A stretch of DNA of 64,000 nucleotides from Proales similis (GCA_019059635.1 JAGVRJ010000015.1:930001-994000); one strand, 5' to 3'. Positions 1 through 12,985 are shown, counted from the stretch's first letter. Notes: generated from the letters alone by a model not told the origin. Numbers and translations are program-made.

Positions 1-2444
1 TCTCTGTAGGATGAAGTTCACTCCGCCAAGCTTGGCGTTTATCTTGAGAAGCACGTTAGACATGGTCATATCATTGGGACGAGACACCACTCGATCAGAA
101 AGGGCCTGGGACGCAATGCCCAGTTTTAGATCCAGGTGAGTCTTGATCGTATTGTACACAACTTTGTTGCTGCCAATAATCACCAAAAAGAGCTGTATGC
201 TTCTTTTGTGTTTGTCCATTAGCTGATCGATCATTTGAATGATGTCTCGGTCAGTCATATCATCTGGTCGCCTCCTGGGGTAAGCATAGTCCAGCTTACT
301 TTCGACCTCCATACCATGGCTACGGCCGACTTTTTTCAGCGAGTTCTCAAGCTGGTCGATATTGTCCGGCCGAACTCGATGCGAGAAATTGAGTATCACC
401 CACTTTCTGAGCGGCACGCACTTCTTGAACACAAAATTCTGGTGGTTCCAAGCGCCTTTTTCGGCTATCGATTTGGAAGACGCAGTCTGCTGAGCATATT
501 GCACATCAGGAGCCGGCAGGACTCTTCCTTTCGTTTCTATCATGCGAATATCGGCGTCAATATTGAACTCGTTGAGAATTGGGTCCTTATTTATGTTTGA
601 GTTCTGCATCCACTGGCGAATGTAATCGCTCCTTTTGGGCGCCTCGACTGCCGTGCTCTTGATCATGGTGGCCGTCTCTTCCTCTGTTAGACGGTTCTTT
701 TTCTTTACTTCGGTGCGGCACAGCTCTAAGGGCACATAGCATTCTCTTCCGATATTTATGCAAGGCAGTTCAGGGTACCTTGATTTTATTAACTTGGTAA
801 GAATCAGGTCTGAGCAAAAGCTTTTAATAGAAACTAAATACCTCAACTCGATTTTATAATGGAGTTTCATGTAGTCGGCGATTGAGATCATTTGCTTCTT
901 TCCGTTGTTCTCCCATTCAAATCTATGACTGGCATTCGGACCGAAAGATTGGATTTTTTTTCTGAAACCGCCGGTCTTGGTCTTGACTTCCCGACCACGA
1001 TAATGCTCCAAGAACTGCTCTCCCAACTCTCTAGAGCGACCTCTGTCCTGTTCTATCATGGCCTTCAGTTGGTTTGAAGAGCAGCGATAAAATCTGCAAG
1101 CCGCGTCCAAGAGATCTTCGCCGATAATGAACACCGCGTTGGCGACTACAGAAAAGAATTATCAAGAAAGAGAATAGAATGTCAAGTGTCAAGCGCCATT
1201 TAACCAACCGTCTACGTTCCATGTCAAGCCCACTTCGGACGGACGAACGGAAGCATATGCTCCGCGCCACAATTCAAGTCCGATACCCATATTCTCAAAA
1301 TCACGGCCTTCTTTGAAAAAGGACCGGTTGACAGCGATACAACTTGAATTGAGAAATATAGAGAAATTAAGCTGCAAAAATTCCTAAAGGAGCCAAGGTG
1401 AGCATACTTAAAGGTTAAATTCTGAGTGAAAATCAAATTCAGAATTTGGATTGAAACCGGGTCTTGCAGTTCATCAGGCCTGACTTGGCATTCATTTATG
1501 AACTGAAAATCTACAATTAGATTTTGTCCATCTGCTCTCAACTCAACACTTCCAGACTTGAATGGCTTGAATTAGTCCAAGTTTTGGTTCACATGCACAA
1601 GTTCTTACAGTGTCGTGCTCCAACGGTAGCTTTCTCAGAGAATAGAGATTTTTGCTAAAATTGTACAAAACGCGATTCTTGTATTCGTTTGGTAATTTGG
1701 CCATGTACACTCTAAACGCTTCTCTAGTTAAATTGAAGATGATCAGAGTGGGCAATTAGTGGCTCTGTCCGAGACTATAGAGTTTTACTTTAGAGTTTCT
1801 TTGATGATAATCTCCTCGTCTTTTCCCTTTCGTTTTACGGTTACGTCGTATTGAAAGACCTTGAAAGGGGCTTTCAATTTTATCCGGTGGTGATTTACTC
1901 TTAGAGCAATTTCTCGGCCAATATTTCCTGGCTGCGGTTTGGCAGGGAATTTCATTTCAATTTTTTCAATTTCAGTTTTAGCCTCAACTAAGACGAAGAG
2001 ACAAATTCGCTTTTAATTAACACTCCGAGAGAATGAAACAAGAAACTCACTTGGCTGAGTTGAAATCTTTTCAACTGCTTGAGCCAGTTCAGTTTCAATT
2101 GATGATATCTGACTAGGCCGGGTAGGTGTGGGCTTAGTGGCCGGAGGAGTTGAAATGAGCTGAGAAGCTTGTCTAGGTTGGGCGGGTTGCTGAGCGCCCC
2201 ATGCTCCGGCTCTGGAAGGAGTTTGCTGCCGTTGGGTCTCGCTTCTTGGCTGCGGGGTCTGAGTAGGTCGAGGCGATCCCCATGCTCCTGATGCAGGTGG
2301 TGGAGGACGAGGGCGCTCCCAGGCTCCTGCAGGTTGACTGGTTCCCGAAGCCTGTCCTTCTTCTTGTGGCCTAGCCGGCTGTCTTGGCTCCTGGCTTTGT
2401 TGCTTTGGCTGCCTGGCACGTCCAGCCGATTGTTTTGGCGGCAT
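1..2444 (-). CDS. Argonaute (AGO clade), 5' part, truncated by window edge
   Basis: Small-RNA-guided silencing protein. Six exons read 2444-2051, 1987-1789, 1723-1609, 1556-1408, 1342-1209 and 1145-1; all junctions are GT-AG, phases agree, and they give about 712 codons. Order: Pro/Gln-rich leader (about residues 1-125) with three GAW[EG] motifs; N domain (RVNHHRIKL); linker with SFF...VRPS and NVDVANAVF; PAZ (LRYLVSIKSF, YPELPCINIG, YVPLELC); MID (RVLPAPDVQY, LFLVIIG); and the start of PIWI, ending in KLGGVNFILQ at base 1. The spacing of VRPS/NVD, the VPLELC motif and GRVLPAP is that of the AGO subfamily, not PIWI-clade proteins. The catalytic DEDH residues lie outside the window, so slicer activity cannot be judged. 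It shares a 600-bp divergent promoter region with the UBR gene. Family call is firm; which AGO paralogue is not. Confidence 0.92.
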
Positions 2445-3045
2445 ATCGATTTGGATATTATATTTTGTTTAGAACTTAAAAGAAATGTAATAAATGTGAA
2501 CTAAGAAGACTGCGACATTCCTGTTTTTTTTTTTATTATACTCTCATCGACGTGTTATGATCTCGAGTGAAAGCGATTTCGAAATTCTACATTCTCGAAC
2601 AATTCTGATAAGAGCCGACGAAAATAGAATTCAAACGGGACAATTTGATTGGAGTGTCATTCTGGAGAGAGGAGTGACCCATTTCGAATTAAGAAGGCAG
2701 TGACTCATCTCAAATTGATAAGTTATGTACTGCGTGAGCAATTAGAAATGGCCTGTCATCGTCGTAGCCGCATTTATGACCGATTATTAGCCAAACAAAT
2801 CAAACTTGAAATAATCGCATGAATTTCATAATTTACATACAGCTCGGCCTGCTCTGTGCATTTTCCTTTGCAAGCCGAACGCGATTGATTCTCGCGGCCG
2901 TATGCAGCAATAGCAAAGGCAGCCAGAGCCGCAGTAGCCCTGGCCTCTGCCGGGCATCTGATTAGTCAACGACCGATGATTGTCGATTGGGAGGGCTGCG
3001 CTTTTTCTTTCTTACTCATTTGTTTCTAGTAGAGTGAGACCTTAG
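2445..3045. promoter_or_regulatory. Divergent intergenic region between Argonaute and UBR
   Basis: About 600 bp between two divergent start codons, so it should hold both promoters. It contains a T-run with TTATTATA near 2521-2540 and otherwise mixed AT-rich sequence. I see no clear TATA box, repeat or RNA gene. Confidence 0.4.
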
Positions 3046-6000
3046 ATGGATAACTTTATTGAAGACGACGAGAACGAGGAGATTGTCGACGAGGCCGCCC
3101 TCGCCCGCGAGTTTATATTCGAGCAGGCCCTGTTGAGCACCTCGGACGATTCGAACATGGAAGTGACCGAAATAGAGACGAGCGACTCAGAGCAGTCGAC
3201 GGCGGTAGAGCTTCCTGCTGAACACAAGCTTCAGCTGCAGGAATTCTCTTCCGAACGCCACAGTCAGGATCTCATTCAAAAGGCCGGAACGGGCGATCTC
3301 CGCACTCTGCTGCACAATCACTGGCGCAAATACGTGCCAGTTTGCTTCAACGCGTTCGAAACGCCGTCAAGAAACTTGATCGAATTGGAGCCAGAGCGAG
3401 TGCTGCTCAAGCCGCTGGAGCAGTTTGTGGCCGGCTCGATTCAAAGTCAAACAGTACTCAGCAAACTGAGTGAACTCGACGACCCGCCTCAGTTGTGCGG
3501 TCGGGTCTTCAAAGCCGGTGAACCGTCTTACTTCTGTCGCGACTGCGGAGTCGATCCGACATGCGTTCTATGCTCCGCCTGTTTTCTAATCAGCAAGCAC
3601 AGGGAGCACCGTTACAAAATGATGACCTCAGGCGGCGGTGGCTACTGCGACTGCGGCGACCCGGAGGCCTGGAAGAGTCATCCCAACTGCGAGCTGCACG
3701 CCAACAAAAGCGGCCAAGAGAAGAGCCCGGACGATTACATTGGACAGCTGCCGAGCGAAATAGTCCAACGAGCATCGGAGCTCTTCACTTACTTGCTGGA
3801 CTACATACTCGAAGTGTTGAGCATCGACGAGGCCGAAGAGCTGCCCGGGCACTTGAAGCCGAGCGAGAAGAAGGACGACTTTGTTGCGATGCTGTACAAC
3901 GACGAGGTGCACAGCTACGACCAAGTGGTGACCACGCTGAGGCGCGCGCTCGGCGTCGACGACCGCAAGGCGTTCGAGTATGCGGCCGTGGTCGACAAGG
4001 AAGGCCGCAGTGCGCTCAAGCGAGGCAACAGGACAGACTGCATTCAGCTTAAACACAAGGTCGAGCAGATAATGGCGAACGATCCGCTCCGGACCAAAGT
4101 TATTCACCATTCGCTTGTCTCGCATCAGTACTTTGTCGAACGCCTGCTCGTCTGGCTGCAAAAGCTCTGCGACAAGTCAAAGGGCCTTAAGCACCTGCTC
4201 TGCAAGGTCGGCATTCAGACAAGCAGCGACAAAGAGCAGAGCGTGCTCGAGTGGCTCGTTCTCAAAGACAGCCTGTTGTGGAAGAGCGCTCGTCACATCA
4301 TCCACCAGTTCTACATATCGGTCTACTTCATGGACGTGAACTGGAAGCGGCAGTTCGCAGTGATCTACACGCGCAATTATCGCCTCATTTGGCGCAACCA
4401 TGTGAAAAATCCGGACGATTCTATATCGCTCACCGACCTGTCTGTGCAGCTGTTCACAGTGCTCAGCTTGGCCAAGTACTTGATCGCCGAGTACAGTCTG
4501 CTCGAGCTGATCATGGACACTCTGCTCGAGCATTCAAAGACTAAAGACGGAAAGCTCAACTTTCCGCGCGGTCGTCACCGTGCCAATCGCGAGTTCAAAC
4601 GAGCCCAGTACCTGACAATGGACTTGAAGTACTGTCTTCTAGCTGCGCCCGAACAGTGGACGCCTCAACTGCGAGACGGTTTTTTCAACGGCTTCAAGGC
4701 GACCATTCGCTTCCTCAAGCTCATGCAGGGCATGGACCACATAAAACGCTACACGCAGCAGCACATCGAGTTCGAGCCCGAATGGGAGACGAGCTTTAAT
4801 CTGCTCATCAAACTTCAGAAGCCGATCAGCTCGTTCATCGAATGGGCCAGCGCCGACCGTGAGGTCTACCTGCGATGCCACAATCTGCTGCTCTACATGC
4901 TGCACGATTTGGAAGAGGAGTTCAAGTTCCAAACTGAGAAATATGTCGAACAGGGCGAAGAGAAGAGCTGCCAGATTATTGATCATTCGGTTCTACGCTC
5001 GGGTGTGAGCATCCACGCGCCCGTCAGTCGCCTCTTCGCCGGCATCTACCCGCACAGGCACAGATTTGGCCTCGACTCGAACGCACTCGACAGGGAGCTG
5101 AAAGTAAATCAAGTAAAGATGCTCTCGTTGATTGAGCCATCGCTCCGCGCGCTCGTTCTTGTCATTCAAACAAACGCCGGCCTTTGGAAGCGCAACGGCT
5201 TTTCTCTTCTCTCTCAGGTCTACTTTTATGCCAATATCAAATGCAGGCAAGAAATGCTCGATCGCGACCTGCAGGCGCTTCAGATGGGCGCGTCAGCCAT
5301 CGAGCCCGATCAGTTCTTGCTCAACCTGCTTCACCACTTTGAGCTGAGTCGACTGTTTCTGGACAAAAGCTTCAGTCCGGCGCCAGACGCGCCCGAGCAC
5401 CACCGCGTCGAGTACCTGGTGCCGGTGAGCGAGGACCTGCTCGAGTTGCTCATTCACATTCTGAGCGAACGCTTCGACGAGAACATTAGCGAGAACAGCT
5501 CGATGAGTCCTCTCGAGCGCGAGGTGATCCATCAGCTGTGCATTGCGCCCATGGCCCACTCCGATCTGGTCAAGAGCGTCTACGTGGACAACGAGCGCTA
5601 CACAAACGAGCTCGAACACATCCTGAAGCGGGTGGCCAACTTCAAAGGCTCTAACTTGGCCACGGGCGCCAAAGGAGTCTACGAGCTCAAGCCCGAATAT
5701 CTCGCCTACTACAGTCCCTATTTCTACCACTACGCCAAATCTGAACGAACCAACTCTGAAGAGTACCAGCTCGGACTGCGCAAAGAGGAGGCGTTCTTCA
5801 AGCCGGCCAGACTGCCTCGACTTCGTGCCCTCTTTGCTCCCATGTCTCATTTACTCGACGCCGACCTGTTTGTACGGATTGCGCTCACTCTGCTCAATCA
5901 GTTTGTGAGAAAATCGCCGCTCGTCTCCGAAGGCCTCGTGTCCCGTCTGCTGCATTTGATCGGCCTGGCACTGCACGAAGAGCAGGACGACTTGGACGCG

Positions 6001-8854
6001 CATATTCAAAACGCGTCGGTTGCCTATTCGTTCAAGTTTTTGGAGAAGAGCGTGCTGAACATGAAAGAAGAGCGCGATTTCATTTCGCTTTTAGAAGAGG
6101 CGCTCGGCCTGTTCACTGTGCAGCCGTACAAGCTGCTCGGCAACTGGGTGCTCAAATACGCTCAACGCTTACTCAAATTGAAGCACCGAGTGGAGCAGGA
6201 ACGACTGGCCGAATGCGAAGAGCAGGCGCCCGACACGAGCGAAGCGCAAACGCAGAAGGAGAAGCGCAAGAACCAGCTGGCCGAAAAGAGAAGAGCCAAA
6301 GTGCTGGCGCAGTTCAACAAGATGCAAAAGAACTTTATCGAACACCACCAAGACTTGTACGATGAGACGAGCTCGAAGGCGAAAGAGAGCAGCTCGGCAA
6401 TGAACGTGCCCGATGAGATCAGGACGGGCAGTGAGAGCGAGAACACGACCGGTCCCGGCCACGTCGTTTGCCTCGGGCCCGCACAGAGCAGACACAAGCG
6501 AGAGGAGAAAACGGCCAAGAGGCATCATTGCATTCTGTGCCAGGAGGAGGATGAGGTGAACTTGAAAAACGCGCCCATGGTGCTCTGCTGCTACGTGCAG
6601 TCGTCAAGAGTGCTGGCCAGAGACAGAACGGTGCCCGTCTCGTCGCTCGACGATCCGCTCTTTGTGCGCTCGCCTCTCGACTGGGGCATAAACACGAGCA
6701 GCTGTGGACACGTGATGCACTCCGGCTGCTGGACAAAGTATGTGGACACAATTCGTGTGGGCGAGGCGAGAAGACACGCGCGCTATCACGGATTCAGCAT
6801 CAAACGCAACGAGTACTTGTGTCCGCTGTGCGAGACGATCGGAAACTGCGTGCTGCCGATAATTCCACACGCGAGCGCGTTCAGTCGCACAAGCGACGAT
6901 CAAGCCAACGAGACGAGCTCAATTGAGCTCTCTTTCGAGGACTGGATGCAAGGCCTGGAGAAGACGTTGGAGGTTTCGGTGAAGAAGGAGCTGCAGGACG
7001 AGAAGGACGTGTTCATAATCAACCCGTGTCCCATATCGGCCATCACTCGTCTGATGGCGGACGCGGTTGCCACCAACTTTCAGTCTCTGTTCGAGTTCGA
7101 CTACAACATTCCGGGCGTGGCGGCCGCGGCCGCTTTTATCGACTCGCAGCCCAAGCTGAACTCGAAAATGCTCGCGGCGATAGAGAATTTCACTCGCGCC
7201 TCGTACATGTTCGGCTTTTCCACGCTGCCAAACGACGAGGATGCGCGCATGCCAATGAGCATGTGGGCCAACTGCTCCTACACGATTCAGTCCATCGAGC
7301 AGCTGCTTCGAATTGATAAAAAGAGTTTGTTCGGCGAGCAGTCGCTGAAACACGTCGACCTGCTGGCCAACATCGGCAAGCAGGCTGCTCTGTACGGAAT
7401 GAGCAAGAACAACGAGGCGGTGCGAAAGAGCTGTGTGCGCCTTCTCTCGGCCATTTTGCCGCAAGAAGGCGGCGACTCGAGAAACGTCGCCGATCTCGAC
7501 ATGTTCTACTTGCTCGTGGCGCTCAGCTTGTCCATGAACAATTTGTTCGAGAAGCCCAACTTGAGCTCGCTGGCCAACGGCAGTCTAAACGACCAAAACG
7601 TCTTCAGGCTTGTGCTTCAGGCGCACTGCTTTCAGATCTTGGCCACCAAAATCAAATTGGACACTTTCGACACTTGCTCTGAATCCACAAGCAACAAGAG
7701 CAGCAGCAGCAGCCATCATCTTCATCAGTTCTTCTCTCATCTCGTCGACAATATTAACCGAGTGTACGAGCTAAAGCAAGTAGAGCAGCTGAAAAGCCTT
7801 GACGCCAACGTGATCGAGCGAACAATGAAGCGAGCCTTGATGCCTTTCTTGCGTTGTTCAGCCCTGTTTTTTGCCAATCTGGCCGACCTGGTGCCGTCCA
7901 CCGAGATCTCTTACGACGAAGGTAATTGTGCTTTTCGGTTTTGATTTGCTGCCGAGCTCAAGCTGAAGCTGATCTAGAAAATCTGGACGTGGACTTTGAC
8001 AATTTGATGCGCTTCTTGGGCATCGAAAACGGACTCGGCCAAGTGCTGAGCCTGGAATCGGCGGCTCTGCGCAAACTCTGCGACTAGTAAGTGATCAATC
8101 GAAACCAATTTACTGGAAGCAAATTCAATAATTGGCCGCCAATTAGCTGGGTCGAAATGCTCGGCAAAGACGAAGAGTTCAAAAAGAGAGAGACAGCGGT
8201 CGACTATCCGGTAAAGGTGAACCATTTCATCGAGCTGCCCAACGACTTTGTCGATCTGTTGAGCATGTCGACCAAGGGACCAACGTAAGCAGAGAAACGC
8301 AGTCAAAAAGCACGTTCAGCTTTCTCCAATCCAACTCTTCGGCCTTAGGTGCAAAAGTCGCAGCTCACGAATGATGGACTCGGCAGCCAACGAGCCGACC
8401 GCCATTATTTGCCTGATCTGCGGCGAAATGCTCTGCAGTCAAATGCTGTGCTGTCAGCAGGAGCTGCTCGGCAAACGAGTGGGCACGTGCACCGCGCACA
8501 CGTACAAATGCGGCGGCTCGGTCGGCGTGTTCATGTGCGTGTCCGAGTGTCAAGTGCTGCTGTTGCATTTGAATGCGACCGACGATCTTGTGGTACGAGG
8601 CCACATCATACCCGCGCCGTATCTGGACGAGTACGGCGAAACGGACCAGAATCTTAGGTGAGTGAGCCCGCACTAGCCTCCTCCAGGCTGCCTGTAACAA
8701 TTCTCCTTTCAGACGGGGCAATCCTCTTCGACTGTGCAAGGCTAGATACGAACAGCTCAACAGGGAATGGCTGGCGCATCAAATACCCGAAATCGTTTCC
8801 CGCTCTTACCAACGACAGAGCACCATTCTCGGCCTTAACTGGTTCCAACACTAA
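3046..8854 (+). CDS. UBR1: E3 ubiquitin ligase of the N-degron pathway, UBR1/UBR2 type
   Basis: Recognises N-terminal degrons and ubiquitinates the protein with an E2. Exons 3046-7921, 7978-8086, 8147-8284, 8349-8657 and 8713-8854 give about 1857 residues, close to human UBR1/2. Domains: acidic N-terminus; UBR box at about residues 150-220 (CGRVFKAGEPSYFCRDCG to GYCDCGDPEAW) with the Cys/His zinc ligands; ClpS-like type-2 degron domain (LYNDEVHSYDQV); winged helix and long helical scaffold; charged coiled coil about 1050-1110; RING (CILC, CGHVMHSGCW, CPLC) about 1160-1270; Cys-rich C-terminal autoinhibitory domain. Having both UBR box and ClpS-like domain separates it from UBR3. The first exon is 4.9 kb and all four introns lie in the last 0.95 kb. 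No AATAAA was seen right after the stop. UBR1 versus UBR2 cannot be decided. Confidence 0.93.
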
Positions 8855-9056
8855 CTTAATATTTATATGTTTTCCTTTCCTATTTGCATCATGTCATATT
8901 GCGTCTTTATCAGAACGAAACAAAAAACCAATTGACCGAATCAAGCAGCGCCATTTTACTTTGGGTCGGCTTTTCCCTGGCGCCACTTTGCAAATCGCAA
9001 TCGCTTCTGATCAAAGTTTCTTTTGCTTTTATTTTCTATTCTTGAATGCGAAATGA

Positions 9057-11163
9057 TCAGCTGCTGCGCTGTTTCTTTGCTCTTCTCTTCTGAGTCTGAT
9101 CGTGCTTCTGTCGCTTTTCGGTCAGCTTTTGCACCTGGACAAGAACGTTAAAGACGGAGATGGGAGAGAAAAATGGACGCGGCCTCACCTCTTGTCGGTG
9201 CTTCTTTTTAGAGTACATGATCTTGTTGTAGAGACTTTGATTCTTTTTGGGAATCATCAGTTCGCTGAGCTTTTTCTCTTCGTCTGCCTGCTTCTTTTGC
9301 AGTTTGCTCGCGTTCTGCTCCTTTGGCTTCGACTTGACCACGGATATGCTCGGTTTCTTTGCAAACAAAACAGTTGAGCCGCGGTTGTATGGGCGAAGAC
9401 AAACGACCAGTTCAAACCTTTCGCTGAGTCTTGTCGACAGGCGCTTCCTCTTCGCTAGGCACCTCATCCTCTTCTTCGTCCTCGTTGTCGTCTTGCTCGT
9501 CCGGACTGTCCAAGTCAACCCGCATGTCGTTTTCCGCTTCGCTTTCCTCTTCGTCCTCGTCCTGCTCGTCTTGTTCATCTTCGTTCTCCTCGACGGCCTT
9601 GTTTCCGTTCGAATCGGCGCCAGCCTTGGGCTGCTGCTGCGGACTCGGCCCCTTTAGCTCTTCTTGGTCGGACGACTCGGCTCCGTCCTCGGCCTCCTCA
9701 ATCGTTTCGCCCACATCTTTCTCGTCCACGATTCCGAGCTTCATGTTGATCAGACGCTGCCTCTCGGGCGGCACGTAGTCTCCCTCGTTCGTCTCCACGA
9801 ACGGCGAGAGATGAGGCGGCAGAACCGCTCCGGGCAAGTAGTCGTCCACCGGCAGCAGCATGCTCTCGTTTATGCAGTCAAATACCCACTGAGGCTGAAC
9901 GTACACTCGATTCAAGTGCTTTTTGCCCACAATCGGCCGATCGACTATTTGATGCGTAATCGTCTCGTCCTCTTCTTGGTAAGAGGCGCCCAGGGCAGTG
10001 GTCTTGTCCCAGGACACTTGGCCCGAGCACGATCTGATTGCCAACACGAACTGCTCGCGAGGCACTTCGCGATTCAAAAAGAACTTGAGACCTTTGAACA
10101 GATTCTGAAGCTTTTTGAGCTCTTCGGCTTCGGTACGCTCCTTTTCGGCGTCGTTGAGTGTTTCCTCGTCGGCCAGTGAGAACTCGTCAGCCACACTCGG
10201 CTCGTTCTCGTTCGCCTTGATCACATCGCAGTTGAGCGATGCGAGAAACTCGTCGTTCAAGTCCTCTTCGTCAACTGACTTGCTCGGCTCCATGCCGATC
10301 GACAGCTTGGGCGGGTAGATCAGGCCGAGATCTTGATACGATTTGTAGTTGACAAATCCGAGCATGATCGAGTAGAACTCGACGAACGTGGACATGATTC
10401 GAAAGTCAACATCGTCCGGAGTCTGATAGGCCAGCTTGTGCGGCATGATCCAAGTGACTTTTTGGCCTTTAACTTCGGCCTGGAAGTAATAGCCCTTGAT
10501 TGAGATGAAGCATTTGCGCAGCGCTTTGGACGCGATCACGTAGTGCATGAACTCGAGCGACAGGCGTCGACACAAGTGAACTCGTTCGACGTAGACTCTC
10601 TTCGACTTGGGCAGAATGGAGAACAGGAATATGAGCGACAGGCAGTCGTCAAGGTCTTTGAGGGCGTCGGTGAAGCTCGGATAGCGCTCTTTAACAATGT
10701 GGTCGACCGTGTAGGTCGGCTTCTGGTTTCGAACGCGAGCAATCGCTTTTATGTCACGACGGCCCTTGGCGCGCTTCAGCCGTTTCACGTAGACTTTAAA
10801 GTCCCTGAACTTGGCCAGTATGGGCTCGTTGGCCAAATAGTTTATGTCCTTCACGTAGTAGAAGGTTCGATTCGCAGTGCTGCCTTTGTTCACCTTCTTT
10901 TTATTTTTGGGCTCGACCGGATAGACGCCCTTGAGGATGCAGAGGCGTCTTTTAAAAACGCCGCGTTCAATTCGGTGCTACAATGGTGGCGCAAGTGTGA
11001 CCACTTACCTGAAATCGGCGATGGTCAGCTGAAGCTTCTTGATGGCTTTGTTTCGATTGATGAAAGCGGTGGCCGCACCACTTTCGTACTTGAGCGAGCA
11101 ACGTTAGAGCGATGATCAGTAGCACAAGTCGTCGTCTCTCACCTTCTTTTTCATTTTACCCAT
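9057..11163 (-). CDS. PES1: Pescadillo (PES1), PeBoW ribosome-biogenesis factor
   Basis: Nucleolar protein of the PES1-BOP1-WDR12 complex needed for 60S subunit maturation. Five exons: a tiny first exon encoding MGKMKKK from ATG 11163; an exon giving [20 protein letters not shown]; a long exon through [15 protein letters not shown] and [16 protein letters not shown]; then two short Lys-rich C-terminal exons ending at TGA 9057. The Pescadillo N-terminal domain covers about residues 5-280. A BRCT domain follows ([10 protein letters not shown] ... [10 protein letters not shown]). A long acidic Glu/Asp stretch precedes the basic tail with [15 protein letters not shown], equivalent to the vertebrate tail. 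It is convergent with the UBR gene, 202 bp apart. Identification is secure. Confidence 0.95.
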
Positions 11164-11496
11164 TTTTCTCTCAACGAAAGAGTCGCAACTAAAACTGAGC
11201 TGAGCTGAGAAGAGAAGAGAGGCGAGGCAAATAAGAAGAGACTGCACACGAAAAGCACATGTGAAATAATGAGGCAAATTCAAATGCAAAGTGAACGCAG
11301 TTAAAAGACAATTGCGATGCACGGCCAACTTTGCCGGCTGCGTCACCTCGCCTCGCTGGTCTGTCCTGTCCGGCTTGCAGAGCTCATAAATTAGGCCATT
11401 TGCAGTCTGGGCGATAGTAAAGAAGAGCACCAGCAGAGACCAGGCAGAGTAAAGAAGAAAATTAAACGCGTGGAAAAAACAAAAAGGAAAAAGAGA
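11164..11496. other. Intergenic, PES1 promoter side to 5S gene
   Basis: About 330 bp between the PES1 start codon and the 3' end of the minus-strand 5S gene. On the minus strand, T-runs directly after the 5S end (about 11466-11496) fit a Pol III terminator. No other element seen. Confidence 0.4.
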
Positions 11497-11615
11497 AGCC
11501 TAGTACACCCAGTATTCCCAGGCGGTCACCCATCCAAGTACTAACCGGGCTCGACGTTGCTTAACTTCGGTGATCGGACGGGAACCGGTGCATTCAACGT
11601 GATATGGTACTAGGC
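11497..11615 (-). rRNA. 5S ribosomal RNA, intact copy
   Basis: 119 nt transcribed leftward. The termini pair perfectly (GCCTAGTAC with GTACTAGGC). The internal control region is present, including GTTAAGC, the box C core GGATGGGTGACCGCC and TTAGTACTTGGATGG. T-runs follow the 3' end, as expected for RNA polymerase III. Its body is essentially identical to the copy at 14830-14948. It is dispersed, not in a tandem array. Confidence 0.97.
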
Positions 11616-11936
11616 GATTTAAAATGCGTTTAAAAGTCTATAGAAGGCCCTCATTCGCATAGACAAAGGTCCACGACGACGAGCATGCGATCGTCTACCA
11701 GCTCATATTTGAATTTCATATGTATTTGGATAATATTTGGATTTTAATTTCGATTTGAGTATCAGTTTCAAGTATTCGGCGCCAGCAATCAGCTGCATCC
11801 AGTTAGTATTGAAACCGACTGATGGTGCATTGAACGCAAGTACTTTTGCGCTTATGCTTGATGTGGTTATGCAACTGCGAATAAATTCGCTTCGTTTCGT
11901 ATTTGCTTATGCGATCAGGCCTTCAAACTATGTGCT
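11616..11936. other. Intergenic, 5S upstream and J-protein promoter
   Basis: About 320 bp of mixed sequence between the 5' end of the 5S gene and the DNAJC4-like start. It must carry upstream elements of both, but I recognise no motif. An open frame from 11737 in another phase has no recognisable protein and was not called. Confidence 0.3.
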
Positions 11937-12985
11937 ATGCACAGATTGCTTGTTTTTATTAACCAGCCCCGGTCAAAGCTGACCGACTCATTTCGAAGGT
12001 AAATTCACACCTCACTCGGCTGCTGTGAGGCCAACTCGAATTCGCCTTGAATTACTCTGAACGGTGGCAGGAACACGTCGAATGTGAGAACTCGCACCTA
12101 CTACGACTTGCTCGGAGTGTCCAGCAAGTGCTCGTTGCGCGACATAAAAATCGCCTACTACAGAAAATGCAAAGTAAAAGGCGAGCGTTGAGGCGATGGC
12201 AGCAATAATTGAATGCGCGCGTTTTGTGCAGGAACTCCATCCGGACAACAACCAGCACGACCCGGCCGCTCACAATAAATTCATCTCGGTGAACAAGGCC
12301 TACTCGGTGCTCTCAGAGGCCAATTCGAGACGAGCCTATGACTTGTGTAAATGGCCATGAACAACAGTCTCCCGGTCTGCCGGTTCACATAATTTCGGTT
12401 TGAAAGCGCTTCAAATGAAAACTGGGCCAACGCCAGGCTACTCGGCGCACAGGACTCATCCCTACAACAACTTTGGCCATCATCACAGGCGAAAGTAAGC
12501 CAGCCTGCTCGGTTTGCCGCTTTTGGTCTACAGTCAGTTCAATCTAGCGACACCGGCTATTACCACTACGGCAACGTTGAGTTCGAAACGTTCTATCGGC
12601 AAAAGCAAATGGATCCAGAGCGAATGCGATACGAACGAGCCAGCGACAAGGAGCTGAAAGACTCGTTTCGTCTCATGCTCTATCTGCTGTTCTTCATCGC
12701 GGCCGTGGACGCGGTCATGATTGCGTAAGAGATTTCATCCATTTCCTATTCTATGCGGCCGAGTCTGTCACTGTCACATTGGTGCCGGCTTCAAGCTGGA
12801 CGTACGACAAAGATGTGCGTCAACTGCACGACGAGTTCTCGCCTTACAATCGTCAGGCCATGCTCGATCTAAGACGAAAAATAGACAATCCGGACCTAGA
12901 GCACATCGAGAGCCGCATTCGCCGAATCAAAGACGGACACGAGCTGATCAACAGCGAGTCGGACGACGCCGAGTCCAAAAGCTGA
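11937..12985 (+). CDS. Mitochondrial-type J-domain protein, DNAJC4-like
   Basis: Hsp70 co-chaperone with one transmembrane helix. I read six exons. ATG 11937 starts a short, basic, presequence-like leader (MHRLLVFINQPRSKL). The J domain follows: TYYDLLGV, then after a 56-nt intron the loop ELHPDNN with the essential HPD motif, then AYSVLSEANSRRAYDL. A His/Asn-rich linker leads to a hydrophobic segment (FRLMLYLLFFIAAVDAVMIA) and a charged C-terminal tail ending in ESKS. The order J domain, linker, single helix, charged tail, and the TYY-LLGV and SRR-YD signatures, resemble vertebrate DNAJC4; DNAJC30 is the main alternative. The splice AG before codon GAC (CAATCTAG) was chosen because only it keeps phase. 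AATAAA near 13066 lies in the short space to the convergent GTF2H4 gene. Confidence 0.75.

Noticed and set aside
3590-7502. Many long open frames antisense to or shifted within the UBR exon
   Set aside because: They mirror the GC-rich codon pattern of the real frame, have no domains and no splice context.
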